DNA of 64,000 nt from Camarhynchus parvulus (lineage: Eukaryota; Chordata; Aves; Passeriformes; Thraupidae), in NCBI RefSeq assembly GCF_901933205.1, contig NC_044586.1, forward strand, positions 17,492,569 to 17,556,568, given 5' to 3'. Positions 28,104-40,219 of this stretch are shown in pieces. Position numbers and translations under genes: made by a program. Position 1 is the first letter of the stretch. Each line of letters opens with the position of its first letter. The notes under the pieces are model-generated. The model was not told the DNA's origin. It saw only the letters and a list, made by a program, of their open reading frames with translations, and did not search any database.

Positions 28104-31100
28104 GAGCTGAGCACCACATTATGCACCTTTTCTCTGACCTGTCCAGTGGAGCAATCTCAGAATGGTTTTGCCAATGTTTGTCGCATAGCTGCTACCATTG
28201 CAAAGAGGAGTAGATCCCATCTTTTGCTATGGCCCCCAGTGGCCCATAGGAAATTAGGAGAAGAAATAATAAAACAAATCTTACCTTAAATCTTTTTCTT
28301 CTGCTTTTCCTTTCTCATTTTCAACAAGTCAGCTCATTCAGGTTTTCCTATCAGTGCTTTGATCTTCAAAGCAGTATAGCATCTATGTTTATTTTCATTT
28401 CTATCCCTATTTAACCAAGCAGAAAAAGACATTTGATAATAACGGTTTGCTTAAGTCCTGTAGGTCTCAGTACCTTTAGAAGGTGTTAGATGGGCAATAG
28501 GAGCTTAATATTTTTCCTTCTTAATCACATGGACCTGATAAAAGATGATGACTGGTAAATAAATACATGACAAAAAAGTCTTCCTCTTTTTATCAGTAGT
28601 GGTGATGATGCCAGATTCACCTTCTTAAGAGGCTTTCCCTCATGAAAGGGACAAATTCATTTAATGCAGAGCACTGGAGAGTGAACTTCTAGACTGGTTT
28701 AGGAATGTGACAAAAACAATAATGCTCTTAGCACAGACGGTGCAGGGACAGACATGACATTGCTTTGCTACTTAAAACTTTGAAAAATTGTTTTCCTGAG
28801 AAATCATTGGGATTCCGTGATATCACATGTTCTTTGAAGGATGGTTTTATGAAATTTCAGAGGTTATTTCAGTATTTGGCTGGGTCCTTGGCTCTCCAGC
28901 AAAACACAATACTAACTTGGCCAATAACACATCTCAGAATACAGTAATTTAGATATGCTTGAGAGAGAGAGTTCCACAGCTACATTCCCTAAGTATATTA
29001 TTTACTTCTGGTTTACTCTGTCACAGGCCTGCAAAGGAAAATCCAGCTTTCCTACCTGCATTTCTTCTCCAAAGTGCAGTGTTCACACGTCGAGCTGAGA
29101 CAATGTGAAAATGCTGGGAGTGTTTCAAGAATCATCAAGGCTGTTGCTATCAGGGAATGGTATAAATAATTTTGTAGCTCTACAACCTTTGTCTCAAGAA
29201 CAGTTTTCCTCCACTACCCTTAAACAAGGTTTACTTCAAAATATTATTTTTCTGGCAGCTGGATACCTCGGAATTTTCAGCCAGGCCACAAACACTTGTT
29301 GCTTTTTGCATTACCGCTCTATCAGTGCAAACAGCTCTTTTTTTTTCTTGATGCCTGCTACTCTTCCATCCCCACACAGAGAAATGCTCCCAGCTTTGCG
29401 CCACAGGCAATTCCATGAATGCACTCTTACTTTTTTGGGCTATACCACTAAAGGAAATGCTAAATAACAACAGAATCAACAAATTAAGCCCAACTAGCAT
29501 ATTTTCTTTCAAAAGCCCTTCTTGCCGCCCCACTCCTGTTCTCTCTAGGACAACACCACAGAAACACACCCACATTGCCTTCCCCCTTGCACCCGAGCAC
29601 CAATATTTAAGACTTCTTTGCACCCTGGGGGTTCTTCCCTGGCAATGAAGTTACACAACATTGCTCAGTTTTGCACAAGGATTTTGAGCAGTCACTTACT
29701 CCACTGAACAATTTTGCCAATGGACTGTAATGGCTTTGGAGAGGAATGTGCGTCTTTTCTCAAGTGCAAACCATTCCTTAGAAATAAATAGTTTTGTGAA
29801 CCATGAAAATCAGACAGTCAGGTAATTTGTGCTGATCAGACACACACACAATCAGTTTATTAGCTCCAATTAGTTTGGAGTTTCAGTTCTTAATTCTTCA
29901 GCCACCTGTTCTCAGGGACCTTTCAACACTTCCCATAAGAAAGTTCCTCAAAAGAAATACTTCAGGTGATATCACTGAATTTTGTGTAACTATCTTCCTT
30001 CAGGAATTAAAATCTCTATCACTTGTTACAAATACAGGAGAAAGAGGAAAATGAGAAAAGCCACGTTCAAGAGTCCTTGGACACAGGAAACCTTCTTGGA
30101 GGAAATGCAGTGCAGTGAACCCTGAAGCGGCAGCCGATGTTCCTGTGTGCACTGGGTAGAAGATGTCCAACAAAATACTCTTTTAATCAGTAGTTTTTCA
30201 TCCCTTGCCCTTGCCTGGTTATTAAAAAACAAAGCATTGTATTTATAAATTTGCCCAGATGCTTTTTTTGACATGATTTGCATTCAGAAACAAGCAGTGG
30301 TTTAGTTTTGATTGGACTTACCTTATCATTGCCTGTCTCTTCAGTGAAAACAATACCTGATTTCTGATTTCTGGAGGCAAAGTTTCACAGCTACAGCAGA
30401 GAAGTAAAAGCATGAAAAGGCAGAAAAGCAGTAGAAGGCTGACATTCTTTACCCTCTTCTTCCAGTACTTCAATTTAAGTACCATTAATTCAAACTCTGC
30501 ATGGATCTGCAGCTTACTGCCTTCCAGCTTGTCACCCAGTATGGCAGCAGTGGACCCTTTAACTTATCACTCCCTCTCAGAAAATTTAAAAGGTGGCTTG
30601 AAAACTTACAAAAAGGAACATAAAAAGATGAATGGGGAAAAGTAGATATTCTACTTTCAACATTACCCCTGTTTTAAGAGGAGACAGCCCAAAGCTCCTG
30701 CTGTTTGGAACCAACAAAAGTAGATTTTTTAAAGTTCTATGAGGACATGGCTGGATGTTTCATTCTCAGGGACAGAAGAGCAGGTGCATGGTTATGTGTC
30801 ATAGTCATGGGTGTTAAGGGAATCTAGAGGCACAAAGACTGTACTCACACCAAATATAAATGTTTAGGTACCAATATAAAAATCATTCATTTACATGATT
30901 TTTCTTTTGTGTCCTGGTAAATTAAGTTTGGCAGAGGCTGAGCTCTGCATCTCACAGGTGTGAGATGCCACCAATTTCCTGCCTGGTTACAACTTGCTTC
31001 ACATCTCTCACTACCTTCCCCAAAACAGCCCTCCATAATTCCTTTTTTACCTGGAATAATTAGGACTGCTCTGATGCTCACAGTAAGCCTCCATGGAGCA

Positions 31101-32049
31101 CCCTATTTTCAGCTGTGCTTACATACAGATGAGGATAAAAATAACTCAGGAGGGCAGGGTGATGAACTGTTTCCTGAAAGAGATTCCAGTAATTTATTTT
31201 GTTTTCACTGAAATGACCCCATGGAGAAGTTTACTACACAGCTCAAGTGGCTTAGTCATAAAACCGCATGTGCACCAAAAAGCCTCCTACACGTGAAGAC
31301 GACCACCAGCTGTTAAGAGACCCTTGATATTATATACATCTGAAAACAGAGCAGCTCAGGGCCAGAAAAAAAGCCTTTCAGCATCAGTGAGAGCCCTGTT
31401 TCACTACTCAAACAAGCAAGCAAGCACATGCCAGAGAACTGTTATGGAGCTGGCACCATGTTATTCCTGTCACAGGGACTCCTCTGTGCTTGGAGATGTG
31501 GCAGTGCTGCTGACATATAACATGTTCAGTTGTGCCACATCTGATATGGGTTATGCACTAGGTGTCCCCTGCAACAAGCATTCTCTAAATTGCATAAACC
31601 CTGCAATAAGTTTAAATATTGTAATATGTTAATGCGTTATCCAAAACACATCTTCTCAAAATACTGACTCCTTACAGTAAATGATGAGCACACACAGAAA
31701 AGTCAAGGTCCTTAAGTTTATGACACTTAAGGACCTTGAAATAGCTGTGATATTTGCACAGAAAAGAAACAAGGGCATACACAGTTTAAAAAGGGTCTAT
31801 GATTTGACCCAAAAGGAAATTTTTTACTCTGAGAAAAACGGTCTCTAGGAACTGCCAAGGGCTTCTGTAGGAAATAGTGATGAGTCCCAGTTCTTTCTTT
31901 CAATGTCTCATCAGGCTGCACAGCAGTGCAGAGGCAGGAGCTCTTTAGTCCCACAGTACTGAGGCAAAGTGGAAAATTTTCCAGGGTAGAAATCCATTTT
32001 GATTTAGGTGAAATGTACATCTTTGAGTTAAGTCTGTGGTTTGAAACAT
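28104..32049. other. No gene recognised
   Basis: Unique-looking sequence; the only structure noted is the 15-bp inverted repeat at 31703-31739, listed separately. Confidence 0.6.
31703..31739. other. Perfect 15-bp inverted repeat, 7-nt loop
   Basis: TCAAGGTCCTTAAGT is followed after TTATGAC by its exact reverse complement. No transposon ends or coding sequence are seen beside it. It could fold as a hairpin if transcribed. Confidence 0.8.
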
Positions 32050-32420
32050 AGCTATGTAGCCTGACTGCAAGGCCTAGCTGAGAGATTCAGTGAAGGACAG
32101 AGATAAGGGGAGGGAGACAGAAGATGATAAAGAGAGACAGAAAGACTGCTGTGACAGCAAGTCAGCTTGACCTAGGAATTCTTTCTGATAAAGAAGAACT
32201 AGCGGCAAATGTCACGCGAAATTAGTGAAAATGAATATGTATGAACCTATTGTGAAACTGTATGCATATGTATTTGAGAAGGGGATAAACAAGGACATGA
32301 AGTTCCCAGAGGTATGCATGTCATTTAGGAGAACGATTCCCACATGCGTCCTGCACTGTAATAAACGTACCGGCTTTACAACTTTCACAAAGTTGTGGAG
32401 TTTTTGGCTATATCTCCACA
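32050..32420 (+). mobile_element. Probable LTR (boundaries uncertain)
   Basis: The stretch has the 3' layout of an LTR: ATGCATATG-rich U3 end, AATAAA at 32360-32365, then a short U5 ending ...TATCTCCACA at 32420. A TGTGACAGC at 32150 is one possible start and would pair with the CCACA end. I recognise it loosely as a bird LTR type. No target duplication was found. Confidence 0.45.
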
Positions 32421-35400
32421 AAACAGTACCAGGCGTGGGTATGTGCAGTGGCTTGTGCCAGTGGAAGGCAGAGGAACACCTCACACCTAACACTCCCATT
32501 CATGCTCCTGACTGTGAGGAAAAAGCATCCATCTCCCCTCCAACACCACATATACCCTCCAGACACAAACAAAGCCCTGGAGGGGGGCAGAAACCCTCTT
32601 TGGATCCCCTCACCTTCAGTTCTCCAAGTCCTGGAACAAAGCCTTGAAAGAAGCAGACAGTTCCTAATGCTTCAACAACATAAAATTGAATATTTTGGTT
32701 TGTGAAATGCTTTTAGTTGTCTGAGGGCATCCAGCCAATGCTGAGGTACCACCACCAACCCAGACATCCTCCTGCCTATTTGACCTTCCACTAGGAAGAA
32801 AAGTAGGAAAGGGATGTCGAAATACAAGTGTTTTCTGACTTCCTGCCAGCAACATGCACGAGGGTGTTTCAAACAAATTTTTTGGAAACAATTTCCCTAG
32901 AAATGTTGTGGGAGGACTTCAAGGGAGATGAGTGATACCCTTGATTTCATTTCAGGAAAACCATATGCTAAATTGTAGGAATTAATTTTCCCAGCTAATA
33001 TTTTGACATTTCTACAATATGGTCAAAATTAAAATGATAATAACGGTATTTGGCTTATTTATCCTGCGTGGTGTCTGAATGTATAGTGGTGGGGGAGTGC
33101 AGATATATATTCATTAGTGCAGATTTATATGAGATTAAAGCATTAGTTGTGTAGAAGCCATGAGACACAGCTTACTGTCTTCTTAAATTTCTGAGGAGGA
33201 ACCACAGACATACCCCCTGGCAGCATCCAGAGCTCAACATAGGGAGCAAATCCTTAATGGGGAGGAGCTGCTCCAAACCCATGGGCATTTCACTCTCTTG
33301 TGAAGAATATCACCATCACTTCACCAAAGGGAGAATATTTTGGTCAAAATCAAACCCCTCCCTATGACAAGTTAGAGGAGGTTTTTTTCATGTGTTTGTG
33401 CATTCCTAAATCTCCAGTTGTGACCAAGCAGGATGGTGCAAAGGCTCAAGGCCAGGGTTTAGGCTGGCACTGTCACTGGTCTTTCATACAGGATTGTTTC
33501 AAATTATGGCTCTGTTTTATCCTCCTTGATTCATTAATTCAGCAGGTTTGAGCTCTGCTAAGTGTGTACTCAGCCTTACTCAAACAAATAGCACAGGATT
33601 CCAGTGGTGTAAGTAGAAATAAGATCAAAGATTAGAAGTAAAAAAGAATCATAACATGACAAAACAACTGCCAAAAATACTTCCATAAGCACTGATCCTG
33701 TTCCTTCAGAAGGTGACAGAAACACTGACATATACACCAAAGCTAATTCAAACATTTCAGAAAAACATTATCTCATAATTTACCGTAATTTGAGAGAAGC
33801 TGCTTGGTTTCTCCACAGTGCTGCTGAAGTGGCGACTTTTGGATTTTACATGCTACAAGCCTGACTGGCACCAGGTGCTATCTATTGTTTCCCTCTCAGG
33901 AATCTGTAAATTAAAAAATTATCACTTTCTCTTAGGAAGCCCTCAGGTCTGGCTGCCCAGGTTCACTCTGGATTTTTCTTTATTGGACACATTTTAAAAA
34001 TTATTTTAAAACCACCAACGTACGGGACTGAGGCCCATCCTAACATCATCCAAATAGCAAGCCTGTTTCTGACCCCCAAACCCTGTTTTCTCTCTAGTCT
34101 ATCCAACAGTCCAGATTTTGGATGTCAGCACTGCTGTGTAAAAGTTGTGATCTGATCAATTTCTTTTTAGAGACTGTACTACTCATAAAACTAAATCTAC
34201 CCTATATCCACTGATAATTAAACTGCAACTAAAACTCATAAATATATCATGTAACTCACTTTTTCAATTGGTTGGTCCGTCAGGGCCCAAAGAAACAAGC
34301 AGCTGTAAAAAATTAGTTTCCATTACTGACATGAGAAGGCACAGCTCTGACAACACAACATCCATTGATGAAGGGAATGTCATGTAAGACCATGCAGCCT
34401 GTAGGACTTATAAACACTGACTGAACTTGAAGAAGAAAGAGAAATTAAATTTTGCAGGTATTGAATATAACTCCCGATTGGCAGCCAGCTGTTGCTTACT
34501 CCAGATTAACAGGCAGTATGACAATGCTCACAATCCAGCCTCAGGTAAAAACCAAAGCAGAAAAAGTTTGTCCAGCAGGTGATTAAAGGAAATGTACATG
34601 TTGAGAAGTTTCATTCTTTGTTTTTTGCAAGCAACTTCAAGATGTCATCATTAAAGATATTGCACTCTTTGCTCTTGAATTCAGAGGTTACACACATTTT
34701 CAGCCATAACCCCCACCCTCTCCTACCATACAAACAGCTGCAGCAAACCATTTTTTAGGTAAAACATACACTGAGAAACAATGGGTAATTCAGATCATCA
34801 CAGCACATTGTAAATGAGATTCTAAACTGGCAACTACCAAACAACCCCTATGAGGGCATAAACATTGGTGGAAGCATATTTCTAAAACTTCTGGCAGCAG
34901 CACATCTTATGAATGGAACATATTTCCTTCTTCAGCACATCATATACCAAAATCCTAGTACACAACTTAGTATAGGCAGGGCAATAAAATATGACTTTTT
35001 GCATTCCATAAAGTTAAGTTATAAATCTAGGTCATGTAAAAAAAAATTAAGGTCACTATCACTTCTGATTCAGTGTTTCAGGTAGATACTCCTGGATTGT
35101 TTACTGCTGAAAACCATTTTCATTTGAAAATTGCCTTAAATATGTCCCATATTTCCCTGAGCTAACACTTTCCTGCCTTAATGAAAGTGTTACATCTAAT
35201 GCATAAAAGAAGTATCAGGAGATATTATTCTTCTCCTTCATTGCCCCTAAGAAGTGTGACTTCTAGAAAAGAGCCATTTTAAAAGCTGCATTTCCCAAAG
35301 AGAGCTGGGCTGAAGGAGGCCTTTAAACTTGGTCAGAGCCTTTTAAAAGTCATTACTTTGAATTACAGAAGAGGTGGCACATTTTAGCTCAGCATCTTCA

Positions 35401-37444
35401 TGCTTTGAGTTCTGCCAGAATTCTGAGCTCTGACGTGTACACACTCTGATCTGTGCTGCAAATCTGCCATTTCAAACCCCACCAAACCAGTGCAATGTCC
35501 CAGGCCGAGGGGCAGAGCACCCACGTTGTTCCACCCCACTGTGCTCCCTGAGGTGTTATTTATTCTGGGGAGGTGCAGCCCCAGCCCCAAGCCCAGCAGT
35601 TCCTGACACCAAGGGAGGGCAGGCAGGGATGAGGAGAGTAGGGACAAACCCAGCAAAGTGGCTGCACACAGGTTTTGTGTGAGAGGTGTTGAATCGGAGG
35701 GAGCAGAGGCCAAAGAAAACCAAAGATCCATCTTGGAATCCTGTCAGCTCCAGAGGTGAGGAAGAACGTTGTGGAGCAGCCATCCAGCATCCAAAGCAGC
35801 TGGGGCTAGGAGGGGCTCACCCACTGCCAGCACCCAGGTAATTCTGGCCCCAGGGTAGAAAAATGCTCAGGACAAAATATCAGAGCTGAGAAAACACACT
35901 AACATCTAGAGCATTCTGTTTTCTCTTATGACATGCAGGATATGTATAAGCTAACTCTTTTTATTTGTTTTAAAACTGATAGCATAAGGAAGAAGAGCTG
36001 CTAACCTCAACTGGGTTGAGTTGTCCTTATGCCTACTTAGTCCCGATGAAATTAATTATTATTTTCAAAGAGCAAGACACTTCTTTACAAAGAAAAGCTA
36101 GAATCAAAAACTAAGGAATTTTCAAACTTTGTATACATGGACTCACTTTATCTGCCATGATATTAAAAGGAAAAGAAATGGCTTAACAGTGAGATTAATG
36201 AGAAAATGTCTTTGCCACAGCAACATAGCCAGAGAGAGAAGGAGGTGACTGCTGACACTTCGTAGATGCATTACAAGGTAAAAAGTGCCTGGTGGAAGAA
36301 ATACTGCATTGTGGCAGTCAAAGAAGTAAGTCTTTTTAACAATCCCCCAGGAAAAATCCCTTTGCCATAAGGAACTCAGCAAACAGAAAATGATTATGTG
36401 ATAATGATACAGTGAGAATTACCAAGAAGGCTGAGCAACCTGCAGACTGGGTTAATACTTTGTCTCTAATTGAAAAGCTAAAGAATAAACGGTGATCCCA
36501 GAGCGCTGCAATTTAAAGTAAGCTGCACTTTGTGAATGCTTTCTGATAGCAATAGTTGACAAAGGGGTAGTAGAGGTTCACAGAAGCAAAAACTTTCTCT
36601 GTATTCAATGCCTTTCAGCATGGAAAATTAGGTGAGTTGATATATAAATTAATATTTAATATACCATTTGAACATCGTAAATGTAAGGCACTGTTGGCAT
36701 TTGGGGGATGATAGTGGCTAATGAAAGCAAAAATTACTCATAATAGAATGAAGCTAATTTGCACATAATTAATCTTCCTACCCCATAATTTAAATGCATA
36801 ATAACACTAGTTTCTCCCCATGTCTCAGCAGTAGCTGAATAACAGTGCCGTTCTGTAATCTCACATTATGTATTCAATTCTTTTGGAGGCAGGGTTGATA
36901 ATACCAACAGTTACTGAAATTTCTCAGTATTACCTGCACAGAGCCCTGCTTGTGGTTGCTTTCAAAACCATGCCTCAGTTTAGCTATCTAAATGGATGTT
37001 AGATGTCTTCCTTACAGGAGATTATGTTTTTTCAGATCAAAACCTTCAGACAGGATAATTTAGTTGCTTCAGAAAATGTGAGCTTGTGAATGGGAATGAG
37101 TTTTTCTCTGCTTTTTTTTTTGAAAAGCTGCTACTTTCCATGTGAGGGTGGCAGCTTGAAGAGGGCAGTAGGTGCTTTTCATGATCCCATATTGTTTTTG
37201 CCATCAGCAGAAGAGTTAAAACATGAAAACTGAAAAATCACCAAAGCCTCAGCCTCATTTTGTCTCGCAGAGTTGCCAGGGCTGAACTGCCAACAAACTC
37301 ACCATCTGCTTGGTGCCACCAAGTGTGTTCCCACCTCGGGAAGGCTTCACGCCTGTTGGCGGAGGACAGCCAGGCTGTATACATCCCAAATCTGAAGTTT
37401 GGGATCTGGAGACTGGATTGTGCTAGATAAGAATGAGACAGTTG
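32421..37444. other. No gene recognised
   Basis: AT-rich unique sequence with a modestly GC-richer patch at about 35390-35850 that carries overlapping open frames but no recognisable domain. Confidence 0.6.
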
Positions 37445-37993
37445 GTGGGAAGGGGATTGTCCCTCTCTGCTCTGCGCTGGGGCGCCTTCACCTCGAGTTT
37501 TAGGGCAGCTTTGTGCACCACGATGTAAAAAAGACATTAAACTGTCAGAGAGCATCCAGAGGAGGCCGCGGGCACAGTGAAGGGTCTGGAGGGGAGGCCA
37601 TGTGAGGAGCAGCTGAGGGTATTTGGTCAGTTCAGCTGGAGGAGACTGAGGGCAGAGCTCATTGTGCTCTTCAACACCCTCACGAAGGGAAGAGGCGGGG
37701 CAGGCCCTGATCTCTGCTCTGTGTGACCAGGGACAGGACCCGAGGGAGCGGCTGGAGCTGTGTCAGGGGAGAGCTAGGGTGGATATCAGAAAAGGTTCTT
37801 CCCTCAGAGGGTTGTGGGGCGCTGAACAGGGTCCCCAGGGAATGGTCACAGCCCCGAGGCTGCCAGAGCTCCAGGAGCATTTGGACAATGCTCTCAGGCA
37901 CAGGGTGGGATTGTTGGGGTGTCCTGGGCAGGGCCAGGAGTACTCAGGGATCCTTGTGGGTCCCTCCCAACTCAGCATATTCTGTGATTCTAC
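37445..37993 (+). mobile_element. CR1 LINE 3' UTR
   Basis: Starts near GGAAGGGGATTGTCCCTCTC and contains the diagnostic GAGCATCCAGAGGAGGCCGC, AGCTGGAGGAGACTGAGG and GGACAGGACCCGAGGGAGCG blocks. It ends CAGCATATTCTGTGATTCTAC. It belongs to the same subfamily as the 12.8-13.9 kb copy, and the shared 3' UTR blocks are readily aligned by eye. Confidence 0.85.
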
Positions 37994-38068
37994 AGTTTGA
38001 TTTTCTTTCCCTCAACTTCAGGTAACAAACAGAAACATACTAAAAGTCAGAGCATATCAAAGGCAGAG

Positions 38069-38840
38069 TGTTGCGGTGCGCGAGGTTTGTTTTAAGCAGT
38101 TTGATGTTGTGTTTGTTCAGTGCTATGTAAGCCTGGATCAGTTTTATAAGTTCAAAATGGCGTTTTAAAACTCGGGTTTTCAGGGCTCCCTCCCCTCCTT
38201 CTTCCCCGCAGTTAACTGCCACTCACAAAGTTCCCATAGCAACTCCCGCCCTTTTGTATCCATTTGCCCATCCATCAGTTTTCCCCTCCTTTGTTTCCCC
38301 GACAACCCCCCTGTCCATCACCCTTTCCCAACTCCTCATCCCTAGAATCTTCCATCAGGGGCTGAGGGTGATTGGTGCAGGGTGGGAAGCCACTCCCTAG
38401 TTGCTTTGTCATTCGTTAGAGTCTCATGCCTTTCATTTGTACTTGTGATGCTAGTGGTTCTTTGGGTTTTACCCCACCCCTCGGGGATTCTTTATCTGCC
38501 CCACCCGAGGGGCGGGCTTTGGGCAGTTTCTCGCACCTTCCTTCCCAGCCTGTACTCCCTTTTCCTCAATAAACCCTTCCCCTGCTGCGAGTTTCTGCCT
38601 CCTTCGTGTCTCCCATTGCCTCGCCGACCTCGCACTGCTGCCGTGCGCCCTTTCCAGCCTTTCTCAGGGACGCCTTCTCCTGCCCTGCCGCAGGAGAGGT
38701 CCCTTGGCAGCCGGCCATCGCCCCAGCTGCTCTCGGTCAAGAGCCTACGCTGCCGTGGTCAGCTGGCCGGCCCAACCAGGCTGTGGGCTGCGCATTTTGT
38801 GGAGCTTAGCCGGGATTGGACTTAAACGCGCAGCAGCAGC
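38069..38840 (+). mobile_element. Plus-strand ERV LTR abutting the inverted gag fragment
   Basis: It begins TGTTGCGGTGCG. It carries GTGATTGG (inverted CCAAT), a TATA-position TTCTTTATCTGCCCC near 38490 and AATAAA at 38568-38573. It ends in a CAG-rich stretch at about 38838-38843 by alignment with its relatives. No clean target-site duplication is seen: upstream flank GCAGAG, downstream GCAGGC-like. It is not a duplicate of the 40.2-41.0 kb LTR from the same provirus, because the two differ at many sites. Confidence 0.8.
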
Positions 38841-39573
38841 AGGCAGCCAGCAGCTGAGATGTGTCAAATTGAAGGCACGGGGCCTCCGCCATCTTGAGCC
38901 CCATGGGGCCATCTTGGGCAGGGACCACGAAGCGAACTTTAGACTTTAACTTTGGGGACTTAACAACTTGGAATCGGGGGTTCGGGGTAGGAGAGGGAAG
39001 GGGAGAGGCAGACCGCGACCCGGCCGTTGGTCGACGGCTGCTGGGGGATCGGGAACCCTGAGGGGGGCCCAGGAGCGGTGTCTGCTCTGGCCGGCTGTGG
39101 GACGGGGCTGCCTTCCTCAGGATCCCGGGTTTTCTAGGGGCAGCGGGGGAGGATTGAGGGGTAGGGACACGAGAAGGGGTAGAACAAGAACTTTGAACAG
39201 CAGAACCCGAACGAAAGGACTTCTGCCGAGCAACCGGAGCTCTGGCAGTCAAGGGGCGTCCTCCCAGTTCTTTTGCTCTCTTTATTTTCAATGCAGCGAT
39301 CAGCTGCGTCACCCAATGCAGGTGGCGAGCCAATTTTAATCTTTTGCTTATATCTATCTCTTCAGACCGGGCCAAATCTGATAATTTCCTTAGGACTTTC
39401 TCCCAAAATCGGAGGTCCTTACAGTGGTCTGGAGAGAAGTCCCTGAACTGGGAGCAGACCCACTTGATTAAACTCTTGATCTCCCGCTCCTTGAGCGGGA
39501 GATCAGCACCAACTAAAAAGGCATAACATAAATGAACAGACTCCTTTTGTGCCGCTGAGAGTCTCGCGCCCAT
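38806..39573 (-). CDS. Truncated endogenous retrovirus gag (matrix-like region), open 255-codon frame
   Basis: Family: class II (betaretrovirus-like) ERV, judged from the Lys-tRNA primer site upstream and the Gag layout. The frame begins MGARLS (Gly-2 is a myristoylation-type N-terminus). Residues 1-100 are helical and Lys/Arg-rich with scattered Trp and Cys, as in a matrix domain. Residues 106-210 are a Ser/Pro/Arg-rich linker. No capsid major homology region and no zinc knuckles are present, so about two thirds of Gag and all of pol and env are missing. From about residue 240 (near 38850) the frame runs into the antisense of the neighbouring plus-strand LTR, which supplies the last 15 residues (a Cys-run tail) and the stop. 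The frame has no internal stop and the region is CpG-rich, suggesting a fairly recent insertion. Not a host gene as far as can be seen. Confidence 0.65.
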   Translation of the reverse strand: MGARLSAAQKESVHLCYAFLVGADLPLKEREIKSLIKWVCSQFRDFSPDHCKDLRFWEKVLRKLSDLARSEEIDISKRLKLARHLHWVTQLIAALKIKRAKELGGRPLTARAPVARQKSFRSGSAVQSSCSTPSRVPTPQSSPAAPRKPGILRKAAPSHSRPEQTPLLGPPQGSRSPSSRRPTAGSRSASPLPSPTPNPRFQVVKSPKLKSKVRFVVPAQDGPMGLKMAEAPCLQFDTSQLLAACCCCAFKSNPG

Positions 39574-40201
39574 ACTCTCCGATGTTAAATGCAGACAAAC
39601 TTCAAACCAGCACCCGCAACGAATAAAAGGGAGGGGGAGCAAAAAGTCAACAGAAACAGGGAGGGGAAAGCCGCGACTCCGCCGGCGCCACCCGAGGAAC
39701 CGCGACAACACAACAGGAGTAGAAACGAGCAGCTCTCCGCTTTCACCAGCGAGCTGCTCAACACAAAAGCCAACGCTTAGGCAAAAACGAAATAGGGAAC
39801 TCCCGGCCGGCACCCCAATCGCCTCACGGAAGAAGCGCCGATCGCGCGAAGGACCGATCCCCCTTAACCCCACGCTAGGGCTCAGGGGCACCCCGACGAA
39901 TCGCGACGCCGGGGGGGTCTGTAAAAACGGGGTGGGTGACGACTCACCAATCCCAACTGGGAGGGGAGAAGGGTCCGAGTGCAGGTCCTCCACTGCGGCA
40001 ACTCCTCCGGGCGAAGAGGGGTCTCAGTTGCCAAGATCCCCAGGGAGCAAGCTCTGAGTGCCCCAAAGCTCTGCTCGGCGAACGTCCCCACCCGATCAGG
40101 CAGGGAGCGCTCTGCAAGGGGTGCTGCTGCGCCCAGTGAAGACTTCAGGTCTTCGTGCCGCGGGGCGGACTCTCGACGTCGAGGCGAGGTAATCCAATTC
40201 C
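39574..40201 (-). other. 5' leader of the minus-strand ERV
   Basis: About 630 nt between the primer site and the gag ATG, GC- and CpG-rich. It would hold the packaging signal and the major splice donor, but I cannot place either with confidence. A gag-frame extension is open back to about 39993 without an ATG. Confidence 0.6.
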
Positions 40202-40219
40202 GCCGCACGTTGGGCGCCA
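40202..40219 (-). other. ERV primer binding site, tRNA-Lys(1,2) type
   Basis: The minus strand reads TGGCGCCCAACGTGCGGC. This matches the known Lys-1,2 primer site of betaretroviruses (TGGCGCCCAACGTGGGGC) at 17 of 18 bases. Its place just after the LTR fixes the element's orientation and class. Confidence 0.85.
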
